DNA of 64,000 bases, taken from positions 930,001 through 994,000 of the forward strand of contig OY969604.1 of assembly GCA_963701325.1 (NCBI GenBank), in the 5' to 3' direction. This document shows positions 1 through 7,938 of the stretch, one piece after another (position 1 is the first letter of the stretch; the number at the start of each line of letters is the position of its first letter). The notes beneath the pieces are model-generated. The model made no database searches. It had not been told where the DNA came from and saw nothing but the letters and a program-made list of their open reading frames with translations. The stretch comes from Bog-756 sp963701325. GTDB taxonomy: Bacteria; Actinomycetota; Acidimicrobiia; Acidimicrobiales; RAAP-2. The position numbers and the translations under genes are program-made.

Positions 1-453
1 GGAGCGGAGCGATGCCCGCAGGGTCCGTGACACGGAGAAGATGTCGCCGTCGTCCATCAGCGTCTCTCCCTGCAGCGTCAGCACCATGGGAATGCCGCTG
101 CGCCGCGAGAGCGCGGTGCCGTAGGAGCCGTTTGGCCCGAAGCACTGCACGTGGAGGACGTCGGGCCGGAACGCGGCGACCGCCCGCCGCAGCGATCGGA
201 GTGTCCGGCTGCCGATGGTCACCGACCGGGAGACCGCTGCCAGGTTGGCGGCCGGCAACGGCATCGGCAGTCGCCGCACGACCAGCCCGTCGCGCACCTC
301 GGCAGACTCGGGAGCCTGGTCGTCGCCGGTCCCGGTCCACACCTCGACCTCGTCACCGGTGCCCACGAGCGTCAGTGCGAGGTTGCGGGTCAACTCCTCT
401 ACCCCGCCGAGCGACGGCGGATAGGAGCTCGGGAGGAGCGCGACGCGGGTCAT
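1..453 (-). CDS. GT4 glycosyltransferase, N-terminal part (runs off left edge)
   Basis: An open frame begins with ATG at 453 and runs leftwards out of the window without a stop; about 151 residues are visible. The N-terminus has the GT-B pattern of retaining GT4 enzymes: a first beta strand (MTRVALLPSSYPP), the glycine loop SLGGVEELTRNLA that contacts the acceptor/nucleotide sugar, and further on DVLHVQCFGPNGSYG. It probably transfers a sugar from a nucleotide-sugar donor during surface polysaccharide assembly, at the cytoplasmic face. It is the outermost visible member of the leftward glycosyltransferase group. The catalytic C-terminal domain (E-x7-E) is outside the window, so donor and linkage cannot be judged. 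Confidence 0.82.
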   Translation of the reverse strand, partial: MTRVALLPSSYPPSLGGVEELTRNLALTLVGTGDEVEVWTGTGDDQAPESAEVRDGLVVRRLPMPLPAANLAAVSRSVTIGSRTLRSLRRAVAAFRPDVLHVQCFGPNGSYGTALSRRSGIPMVLTLQGETLMDDGDIFSVSRTLRASLRS

Positions 454-564
454 GGGCTGCGGTCGATCGTGCGAGCGAGCGTAACCCGGGCGTCACCCGG
501 CACGCGCCGATGGTCACGGAACGGGATCGGAGCGATCGCAGAGCAGGAGGGCATCGGCCAGGTC

Positions 565-1656
565 CTAGGAGATGCTCGGATTCAACCAGGGCTGGATCGC
601 GGCCAGGACGGCGCCGGTCGGCTCCGGGGCGATGGTCGCCCAGTTGCCGACCCCCGGAGACCAGGCATTTGAGAAGGCCGCCGCATACCACCCGGAGAGG
701 TACCCCTGCTCCGCGCAGTCGCACTCCGGAGCCCAGCTGGCCGGATGGATGTTGAGGATGTTTTCGATCTGGGTGTGGCCGCCCTGGGGATCCACCCCCG
801 CTGCGTCGACCTCGTGGCCGATCTCGAACGCGGTGATCCCGGCCAATTGGTCGATCGTCTCACCGGGGTAGACGTAGAGGGTGGACGCACCACCGGGCTG
901 GCCCCAGGTGAAGTTGGTGTTGCCGTAGAACCCCGGGGAGGGCGCGTCGGCGATGGGGAGGAACTGGATCGAGTACCCGGGGATGCTCTGCCACGGGTAC
1001 CGGACGAGGGCGAGGGCGGCCGCTCCCATCGCGCTCGGAGTCGCCGGAGGAGTCGATGCGGGCTGGACCGGAACCGTCGCGGCCGGCGCCGGCGCGGTGG
1101 TGGGCGGAGCTGCGGGAGGGGGCGCAACCTGGGGAAGCGACGCAGGGTCCGTCGCGGCCGGTGACGGGACCGTGGTGCCGTTGGCCGCACTCGGGGCGGT
1201 CGTCGTGGGGGCAGGAGCAGACGATCCGGCTCGCGGTGGCACGGGGGACGGGTGGGTCGCGACCCGGTGAGTCGCGGACGGGTGCGCCGTCGTCGGAGGC
1301 GACAGGGCAGCTGTCGCGGCCGCGTTCGTCGTGTTCCTCCTGGCAGCCAGGGGGAACAGCACGAGGGCGGCGACGATGGCGACGGCGCCCATGACGATCA
1401 GGAACTCGAGACGGAGGAGCGACCGCCGTTGGCTGAAGGTGGCCCGGGCCAGCGTGGCCGCCAACCCCGGTCGCCGGCGGTCGACGCCGATGTATCCCCC
1501 GGAGAGGACCCGTCCCGGATCGTCGAGAACGTCCAGGTCGGCGAACCCGAGGTCCGCACGGTCGCCCAGGTCGGGACCGGACCCGATGGTCCCCTCCCAC
1601 GCCTGCTCGAGGATCGGGTCCTCCGTCCCGATCGCCGAATTGCGCGTCACGATCAC
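565..1656 (-). CDS. Single-pass membrane protein with YIGVDRRR motif and degenerate zincin-like C-terminal domain
   Basis: 363 residues. Seen in order: an acidic cytoplasmic N-terminus; a short motif YIGVDRRRP at residues 55-63; a basic stretch; one membrane segment at about 84-104; a Pro/Ala/Thr-rich spacer from about 112 to 210; and a compact C-terminal domain (about 215-363). The C-terminal domain contains FEIGHEVD at 277-284, which resembles the HExGHxxD zinc-binding helix of secreted zincins but with Phe in place of the first His. It also has a CDC pair at 312-314. The topology suggests an extracytoplasmic domain held away from the membrane by the spacer. Start is GTG at 1656; a GTG six bases downstream, 5 bases after GAGGGG, is equally possible. 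Function unknown; a role in envelope or polysaccharide processing is inferred only from its neighbours. Confidence 0.75.
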   Translation of the reverse strand: MIVTRNSAIGTEDPILEQAWEGTIGSGPDLGDRADLGFADLDVLDDPGRVLSGGYIGVDRRRPGLAATLARATFSQRRSLLRLEFLIVMGAVAIVAALVLFPLAARRNTTNAAATAALSPPTTAHPSATHRVATHPSPVPPRAGSSAPAPTTTAPSAANGTTVPSPAATDPASLPQVAPPPAAPPTTAPAPAATVPVQPASTPPATPSAMGAAALALVRYPWQSIPGYSIQFLPIADAPSPGFYGNTNFTWGQPGGASTLYVYPGETIDQLAGITAFEIGHEVDAAGVDPQGGHTQIENILNIHPASWAPECDCAEQGYLSGWYAAAFSNAWSPGVGNWATIAPEPTGAVLAAIQPWLNPSIS

Positions 1657-1767
1657 CCCTCAGTGCAGCATCCATGCCTCACGATCGGCACGTCCGGGAG
1701 TCATCTGAAGCGCTCCGGTCGAGATGCGTCCGCCGATGTGGATGCGTCTCGGCCCAGCTCCGTTTCG

Positions 1768-2424
1768 CTACCGGGCCGGGGTGGAGGGGTGCCGGAGGGC
1801 GGCCCGGCGTGTCAGGCGTTCGCTGCGCCGCGCCCGCCGCAGCGCACGGAGATGGGCCAACGCACGGCGACGGGCGACCTCACGGCGACGGACGCAGGAC
1901 CCGCCCTTCGCTGCTCCGACGGCCGGCGCACAGGCGATCCGTGCCGATGCCGAGGCGCTCGCCCGGGGTCGCGTCTGGGCGGCGACCCGTCCGGTCGCCC
2001 CGGTCGGCTGGGTCGGCCCAGCCGTTCGGAGGCTGTTCGTCCCGGAGGCCCGGTTCGGGGGCACCCGGCTCCCGTGCACCGTCGCGGCGGTGGCGGACGG
2101 GGCCGGGTGGATGGCCATCAGGGTCAGCAACACCGCGGCCGCGGCCGTGACCAGGACGGTCAGGAGCGTACGCACGATCCCGGACGACCGATCGAGGGGC
2201 GGGCCCGTCTCGCGTGGCGCACGAGGAGCCCGGCGGCGGTCCGGCCCGATGTAGCCGGGATCGATGATCAGGTCCGGGTCGTAGAGGTCGTCCAGGAGCC
2301 CCGGCGGGATGATGTGGAGCTCGACCGGCCCGACCCCGCCCAGCGGTGTGTCGGCTGATCCAGGCCACACGGGCTCCGCGAGCAACGGTCGACCGTGCCC
2401 CTGGTCCTGCCCGCGCCCGGTCAT
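1768..2424 (-). CDS. Hypothetical single-pass membrane protein with YIGPDRRR motif
   Basis: 218 residues, no family recognised. The first 80 residues are hydrophilic and contain YIGPDRRRA at 58-66, the same motif at the same distance from the membrane segment as in the downstream 363-residue protein. A single membrane helix follows at about 83-105. The rest is low-complexity, rich in Ala, Ser and Arg, and ends in a strongly basic tail. It lies 111 bases upstream of its motif partner in the same orientation, so the two may be co-transcribed. The basic, unstructured C-terminus is odd for an exported tail, so the real stop or frame could differ. I infer a small membrane-anchored accessory protein of the surface polysaccharide locus. 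Confidence 0.55.
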   Translation of the reverse strand: MTGRGQDQGHGRPLLAEPVWPGSADTPLGGVGPVELHIIPPGLLDDLYDPDLIIDPGYIGPDRRRAPRAPRETGPPLDRSSGIVRTLLTVLVTAAAAVLLTLMAIHPAPSATAATVHGSRVPPNRASGTNSLRTAGPTQPTGATGRVAAQTRPRASASASARIACAPAVGAAKGGSCVRRREVARRRALAHLRALRRARRSERLTRRAALRHPSTPAR

Positions 2425-2487
2425 GAGCCCGGTATCGGCGCGCCGGCCGGCGACCTGAAGTCCCAGGTCGGCCGGCAGACCGGTGGG

Positions 2488-3540
2488 TCAGACGGCCACG
2501 CCGAGCGACCGGTAGACCCCGGCCGTGGCGAGGGCGGTCCGGCGCCAGCTCAACGACCGGACCAGGTCGGCCCCGCGGAGGGCCAGCTCGGCGCGGCGGT
2601 CGTCGTCGGCCAGGAGATCCCGGAGCGTCCTGGTCAACCCCTCGGCATCACCGGGGCGGAAGGTCGCCGCGCCCGGCCCCACCACCTCGTCGACCGACGG
2701 GACGGGGGTCGACACGACTGCGGCACCACAGGCCATGGCCTCGACAGGGGGGAGGCCGAAGCCCTCGTAGCGCGAGGCGTACCCCACCAGGGTGGCCGCG
2801 CCGTAGAGGGCGGGCAGGTCCGCATCCGGTACGTGGCCGATGGCCAGGACCCCTTGGGGGGCGCGGGTGCCCCACAGGCCGTGGCCGGTCACGACGAGCG
2901 GTACCGCGACCCTCACGCACGCCTCCGCGAGGGTGGCCAGGTCCTTGCGGGCCTCGATGTTGCCCACATGGAGCACGAACCGCTCGGGCAGCCGGTAGCG
3001 CTCGCGGACGTCGGAGACTGCGTCGGTGGGCGCCGGCACCATGTCGTGACCCGGGGCCTCGTGCACGACGACCGCGTCGCGCCCGGTCAGCGACCGGACC
3101 CGTTCTGCGGTGAACGCGGACACCGCCACCACGGCGTCGGCCCGCCGCAACGCTGCCCGGACGAGGACGCGCTCCCCAGCCGCCCGGTGCCGCGGGAACG
3201 TCCCGGGCACATCGAAGACGGCCATGTCGTGGACGGTCGACACGGTCGGTCCCGGCCGGCGGATGGGAAGGTCGACGTCCAGACCGTGGGTCAGGTCGGC
3301 CGGGCCGAACCCGAGTGCTCCGGCCAGGGCCCGGCGAACCCCTCGGGATTCGCGTGAGACGAGCGGGGTCACCCCGTCCGGGAGCGCGGCCAGCCCGGAG
3401 GGCCGGACGGCGGCGACGACGTCGGCATCGACCACCTCGATCAGACCCCGGAGGAGCTCCCTGATGTAGGTGCTCACCCCTCCCCCGCCCGGTTCGAGCG
3501 GGAGGGCGTTGAGCACCAGACGCAGTCGGCCCGCGGTCAC
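2488..3540 (-). CDS. GT4 family glycosyltransferase
   Basis: 350 residues from a GTG at 3540, chosen because it lies seven bases after the upstream gene's stop and directly precedes the first beta strand (RLRLVLNALPLEP). GT-B architecture is clear: N-terminal loop GGGGVSTYIRELL, linker strand FVLHVGNIEARKDL, and the C-terminal donor-binding motif YEGFGLPPVEAMACG, with the two glutamates of E-x7-E. It should transfer a hexose from a nucleotide sugar onto a lipid-linked glycan in the cytoplasm. It is closely packed behind the O-antigen-polymerase-like gene and is probably in its operon. Donor and linkage cannot be read from the sequence. Confidence 0.9.
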   Translation of the reverse strand: MTAGRLRLVLNALPLEPGGGGVSTYIRELLRGLIEVVDADVVAAVRPSGLAALPDGVTPLVSRESRGVRRALAGALGFGPADLTHGLDVDLPIRRPGPTVSTVHDMAVFDVPGTFPRHRAAGERVLVRAALRRADAVVAVSAFTAERVRSLTGRDAVVVHEAPGHDMVPAPTDAVSDVRERYRLPERFVLHVGNIEARKDLATLAEACVRVAVPLVVTGHGLWGTRAPQGVLAIGHVPDADLPALYGAATLVGYASRYEGFGLPPVEAMACGAAVVSTPVPSVDEVVGPGAATFRPGDAEGLTRTLRDLLADDDRRAELALRGADLVRSLSWRRTALATAGVYRSLGVAV

Positions 3541-3547
3541 CGGGGGC

Positions 3548-4927
3548 TCACCCCGAGGACAGCCAGGGTGCCCGGTCGAGAGCTGCCGGGGCGGCCCGGC
3601 GGGCATCCCGACCGCCGTGAACCGACGCCGGCGGCTTCCGGTCGTTGCGGTGTGCGTCGGCCATGCCGAGCGAGATGCCGACGATCACGAACGGGGTGAT
3701 GCAAAGGGCCCCGATCCAGAACGTGTCGAAGAGCCCGTGCACGTAGTGGGCGGCGAGGATGGCGACACCCAGCGTGCCGTAGGTGCGCGGGAGCCGGAGC
3801 AGGACCCGGATCGTGAAGACGACCAGGCCGACGAAGGCCAGCGATCCGAGCAGCCCGTCGGAGGCGAGGTTGTCGACGAACACGTTCGGCGGCGCGGTCA
3901 CCGTGACGAACTGCGGCAGGTTGTAGAACCGCAGCCCCTCACCGAGGATCGGGCTCAGGTGCCAGACGTGGACCGCCGCCCCGATCTGGCCGAAACGGAT
4001 CGCGACCGAGTTGAACTTGGGATTGTTGCGGGCGGCGAGCTCGAGGCTGTAGTACACGAGGCCGAGGATGGGAACTGTTGCGACCACGATGAGCTTCGAG
4101 CGCCGTCGCACCTCCGGATTGAGCACCACGGCCGTCGCCACCGCGACGACCAGGAGGATGGCCGACTGACGCGACTGGCAGGCCAGGAGCCCACCCAGAC
4201 AGAGGTACTTCGCGATCCTGGCCTGGGTCCGGTCCAACGCCATCCACGGGGGGTTGATCTGAGCGACGGCGATCGCGATCCACAAGACCGAGCCGATCGC
4301 GTTCTTCTGGTAGACACCCCACTGGGCCGGATGGAAGTGGAGGGTGAACGCGTGCTCGATGGTGATGACCGCGAGCACCGAGGAGGCGAGGAGAAAGAGC
4401 TGCACCGCCTGCCTGGCCCGACCGTTGGTCGCGATGACCCACCCGACCAGCACGCTGCCGGCGAGATAGGAGAGCCGGTGGAACCACTCGATCACGTCTC
4501 CGCGGAAGGGATGGTCGACGACCACGAGGATGAGCACCGCCTCGTACCAGACGATTCCCGCGAGGAACCGGCGCAGGTAGGGGGCCTCACTCCACCGGAC
4601 CTGGAACAGGCAGACGATCCCACCCACGAGGACGAGGAGGTCGGCCACACTCAGGTTGGTGTCGGCGCCGCCCACCCTCTGGATGAACACTGAGCCCGGG
4701 AGCACGATGACCACCAACAGGACCGGGTCGGCGACGAGCACACCGACCACCAGGACCAGACCGGCGAGGGCCAACCCGGCGATCGGGCTCACCGCGAGCG
4801 TGACCCCCACCCCCACCGCGATCGCGACCACCGCCGCCCAGCCCGTCGAACTGCCGACCAGTCGCTCGATCCGCGCTGCTCGCGTCGCCGTGTCCCCGGG
4901 CGCGGAGGGTGAGGAGTTGCGGGTCAT
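3548..4927 (-). CDS. O-antigen ligase/polymerase-like membrane protein (Wzy-like)
   Basis: 459 residues from ATG at 4927; a longer in-frame extension upstream would run across the divergent glycosyltransferase and is rejected. It has about ten hydrophobic segments and a large loop, typical of the O-antigen ligase/polymerase superfamily. The late motif FVDNLASDGLLG corresponds to the family's 'HNxxL...GLLG' segment before a transmembrane helix, here with Asp where His is usual. The likely role is polymerising or ligating polysaccharide repeat units on the outer face of the membrane. It stands between a divergent GT4 gene and a co-directional GT4 gene, next to the Wzz/BY-kinase, which is the expected partner of a Wzy polymerase. 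Confidence 0.8.
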   Translation of the reverse strand: MTRNSSPSAPGDTATRAARIERLVGSSTGWAAVVAIAVGVGVTLAVSPIAGLALAGLVLVVGVLVADPVLLVVIVLPGSVFIQRVGGADTNLSVADLLVLVGGIVCLFQVRWSEAPYLRRFLAGIVWYEAVLILVVVDHPFRGDVIEWFHRLSYLAGSVLVGWVIATNGRARQAVQLFLLASSVLAVITIEHAFTLHFHPAQWGVYQKNAIGSVLWIAIAVAQINPPWMALDRTQARIAKYLCLGGLLACQSRQSAILLVVAVATAVVLNPEVRRRSKLIVVATVPILGLVYYSLELAARNNPKFNSVAIRFGQIGAAVHVWHLSPILGEGLRFYNLPQFVTVTAPPNVFVDNLASDGLLGSLAFVGLVVFTIRVLLRLPRTYGTLGVAILAAHYVHGLFDTFWIGALCITPFVIVGISLGMADAHRNDRKPPASVHGGRDARRAAPAALDRAPWLSSG

Positions 4928-5038
4928 GGTGGCGGCTGCGTTCGGGTCATCGGGCCTCTGGCGCTCGGGTGGAACGCGGGGACGGCACAGCAAGCGTAGC
5001 GTTCCGGGGGTGCGCAACCGTGCTCTGCACGTGACGGA

Positions 5039-6202
5039 GTGGTCACGGTGAGCGCGCGCGCCGACCCGTCCCCCGGCCCCTCCCTGGTGGTCTGCTCCCT
5101 CGAGCCGTGGGGGACGGTCCGGCGGAGGATCCGGATCATCGTCGACGAGCTCGTGGCACTCGAACCCCGGCTGTCGGTGCTCTACGTCTCTCCCGCGTTC
5201 GACGTCCCCTACGAGATCCGCCGCGGCGTGTTGCGGCCGCGGCCAGGTCCCCGGCTCGAGCAGGTCCATCCACAGGTGCACGTGCTGCGTCCCCGCAAGT
5301 GGCTGCCCCGATCCCTCGGAGCGGCGTCCGACAGGCTCCTCGGCCGCCAGGTGGCACGGGCTGTCGACCGGGTCGGACTGCACAAGCCGCTGCTGTGGGT
5401 CAACGATGCCGCATATGCGCGCTTCAGCGTGGCCTCGGGTTGGCCGATCATCTACGACGTGACCGACGATTGGCTGCTTGCCACCCTCGCTCCGCGCCAG
5501 CGCGACCAGCTGCGGGCAGACGACGCCCTCCTGGTGGCGCGGAGCGACGCAGTGGTGGTCTGCTCGCCCGACCTTGCCCGATCACGGGGGAGCACCCGCA
5601 CCGTCGATCTGATCCCGAACGGGGTCGACGTCGAACGCTTCCGACGCACCTATCCGAGACCGGCCGACCTGCCCGAGGGACCGGTCGCCCTCTACGTGGG
5701 CACGCTCCACGAGGAGCGGGTCGATCTCGACCTCCTCGGCGACCTGGCCCGGGTCCGGCCCGACCTCCAGATCGCGCTGGTCGGACCGGACAACCTGCCC
5801 GCGCCCGAGAGCGCCCGACTGGCCGCGATCCCCTCTGTCCATCTCCTGGGTGCCCGGCCCTACGACCAGGTGCCGGCCTACCTCCGGCACGCCGACGTGG
5901 TCATCGTCCCCCACCAAGTCAACCCCTTCACCGAGAGCCTCGACCCGATCAAGGCCTACGAATGCCTGGCCGCAGGGCGCCCCACGGTGGCCACCCCTGT
6001 GGCCGGTTTCCGGGGGCTCGGGTCCCCCGTCGTGATCGCGCCACGGGAATCCTTCGTCGAGGCGACCGGCGCGGCGCTGACCCAGGGACCTCCCCCGCCT
6101 GGGACGGCCGGGGAGGAAACCCCGGTCCCGACCTGGCGGGAGCGGGCCGAGGCGATGGACGCGGTCATGACACGGGTCCGGGAGCAAGCGTGCGCCCGCT
6201 GA
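5039..6202 (+). CDS. Glycosyltransferase, GT4-like
   Basis: Up to 387 residues; GTG codons at 5039 and 5048 are both possible starts. The protein starts with a GT-B N-terminal strand (SLVVCSLEPWG), continues with IIYDVTDDW and LIPNGVDVERF at the domain junction, LYVGTLHEERVDLDLL at the start of the second domain, and VIVPHQVNPFTESLDPIKAYECLAAGRP, where the donor-binding region ends. The form 'D.TDDW' plus 'ESLDPIKAYE' recalls GT4 relatives that act on teichuronic or exopolysaccharide chains. It is divergent from the Wzy-like gene with about 110 bases between them, so a bidirectional promoter is likely, and it is followed by the Wzz/BY-kinase. Confidence 0.87.
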   Translation: MVTVSARADPSPGPSLVVCSLEPWGTVRRRIRIIVDELVALEPRLSVLYVSPAFDVPYEIRRGVLRPRPGPRLEQVHPQVHVLRPRKWLPRSLGAASDRLLGRQVARAVDRVGLHKPLLWVNDAAYARFSVASGWPIIYDVTDDWLLATLAPRQRDQLRADDALLVARSDAVVVCSPDLARSRGSTRTVDLIPNGVDVERFRRTYPRPADLPEGPVALYVGTLHEERVDLDLLGDLARVRPDLQIALVGPDNLPAPESARLAAIPSVHLLGARPYDQVPAYLRHADVVIVPHQVNPFTESLDPIKAYECLAAGRPTVATPVAGFRGLGSPVVIAPRESFVEATGAALTQGPPPPGTAGEETPVPTWRERAEAMDAVMTRVREQACAR

Positions 6203-6356
6203 CGGGGTCCGCGGCCAACGGCCCGCCCGGTGATGGCATGCTGCGCACACCTCCGGACAGGCCGTATCCTCGAATCGTCATTCCCGCACCGAAAGCGAGC
6301 ATCCACTGACCGTCCACCAGTTCCTCTCGACGCTTTGGCGCCGGAAGCTGACCATC

Positions 6357-7931
6357 GTGGTCAGTCTCGTCGTCGCGGTCGTGGCTGCGTTCGCCTATGC
6401 CAAGCTCCACACCCCGACCTACGAGTCGAGTGCCCTGGTGCAGATCAACACGCCGGCGCAGGGGGGCACCTCTACCACCTCGCTCACCCTGCCCGATCCG
6501 GTCCAGGAGCTCGGGAGCTCGGCGGTCCAGCTCGAGGCGGCCAAGCTCCTCGGCAACCCAGACGTCGCCGCAGCCACCGCCGGGGTGACCGGCACCGTCG
6601 ACCCGACCACCGGGGCGCTCACGATCACCGCGTCAGCCCCCACCGCCGAGCAGGCACAGGCCATCGCTCGGGCCTACTCGACCGCCTTCGTGGACCAGAT
6701 CGGGGTGTTCGTGCAGGGCCAGATCAACAAGATCGGGGGCGCCCTTGCCGAGATCAGCGCCAAGATCGCCTCGCTCCAGTCCCAACCGGGCTCGTCGAGC
6801 AATCAGCTGATCGCCGCTCAGGTGGCGGCCTACACCCAGACCTACGGATCGCTGCAGGCCGAGCAGTCCAACATCCAGCTCGGCGACCCCTACGCCTCGA
6901 TCCAGGTGGCGGCCGACCTGCCGGGAGTGCCCACCGGCCTCGGCAAGAGCAAGCTGCTCGCCATCGGGGTGCTCGCCGGGCTCCTGGTCGGCTGCGGGAT
7001 CGCTCTCGTGCGCGAGCAGTTCGACGATCGCCTGCGCAACAGCCCGGAGATCGAGTCGGTCATCGACGCCCCCGTGCTCGCGGAGCTGCCCCAGGACGAC
7101 GACGTGCGCAGCGGAAAGGTGGCGATCGCCATCGTGCAGGCACCCCAGTCGCCGATGGCCGAGTCCATCCGCGAGCTGCGGACGAGCCTCCGGGTCCTGC
7201 TGGACCAGCACCCGTGCCCGGTGCTGGTCGTGACCAGCCCCGAGCCGGGCGACGGGAAGACATTCGTGACCGCCAACCTCGCCGCGGCCTGGGCTCGCAG
7301 CGGCAGCAAGGTCATCGCGGTCTCGGCGGACTTCCGCCGTCCGCGGCTCGAGGAGATCTTCGGGATCGAGGCGGCCGGCCGGCCCGGCCTCGCCGACGTG
7401 ATCAAGGCCAATTGGAAGTCTGCCGAGCCCGACGGACCCGGCGGTCTGCCGACCCTCCGCGGCGCCCCGCGGCTCGACCGGGGCAACGGCCGATCGCCCC
7501 GGCGGGACAGCGACGTCGGCCCACCGCGCGAGGCGCTCGAACCGGACCTCGGCGAGACCTCGGTCGCCGCCCATCTGGTCGAAACCGGGATCCAGGGCCT
7601 CCAGCTGCTGTCGGTCGGCACCTTCCTCGACAGTCCGAGCGAGCTGTTCGGCAGCCCGGGCATGCAGCCGGTCATCGACCAGCTGCCCCTGTTGGCCGAT
7701 GTGGTCCTCCTGGACACACCGCCGGTGCTGTCCGCCCCGGACACCGCCATCCTCGGGAGCATGGCGCACGGCGCGGTCCTCGTGGCCACCGAGGGACGCA
7801 CCGACCGCACCGACCTCGAACGCACGGTCCACCGGCTCGAGACGACCAACTGCCACGTCCTCGGCCTCGTCCTCAACCACGTGCGGCGGATCAACTCGGA
7901 CGGGTACCGGGCCTACGCCTACCGACAGTGA
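6357..7931 (+). CDS. Wzz-type chain-length regulator fused to BY-kinase (polysaccharide co-polymerase)
   Basis: 524 residues from GTG 6357, but homology continues upstream in frame (TVHQFLSTLWRRK) to a CTG at 6306, so the true start may be there. Order: first membrane helix (about 3-17), periplasmic-side Wzz region with coiled-coil potential, second helix (about 203-220), then a P-loop kinase domain. Walker A is SPEPGDGKTF near residue 294 and Walker B is VVLLDTPP near 448. The A' motif reads VSADFRRPRL, so the first Asp of the usual DxD is Ser. An insert of about 45 polar residues follows. The C-terminus ends GYRAYAYRQ, a short tyrosine cluster suited to autophosphorylation. It would set chain length for the polymer made by the adjacent Wzy-like protein. 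Confidence 0.9.
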   Translation: MVSLVVAVVAAFAYAKLHTPTYESSALVQINTPAQGGTSTTSLTLPDPVQELGSSAVQLEAAKLLGNPDVAAATAGVTGTVDPTTGALTITASAPTAEQAQAIARAYSTAFVDQIGVFVQGQINKIGGALAEISAKIASLQSQPGSSSNQLIAAQVAAYTQTYGSLQAEQSNIQLGDPYASIQVAADLPGVPTGLGKSKLLAIGVLAGLLVGCGIALVREQFDDRLRNSPEIESVIDAPVLAELPQDDDVRSGKVAIAIVQAPQSPMAESIRELRTSLRVLLDQHPCPVLVVTSPEPGDGKTFVTANLAAAWARSGSKVIAVSADFRRPRLEEIFGIEAAGRPGLADVIKANWKSAEPDGPGGLPTLRGAPRLDRGNGRSPRRDSDVGPPREALEPDLGETSVAAHLVETGIQGLQLLSVGTFLDSPSELFGSPGMQPVIDQLPLLADVVLLDTPPVLSAPDTAILGSMAHGAVLVATEGRTDRTDLERTVHRLETTNCHVLGLVLNHVRRINSDGYRAYAYRQ

Positions 7932-7938
7932 GGCGGCG

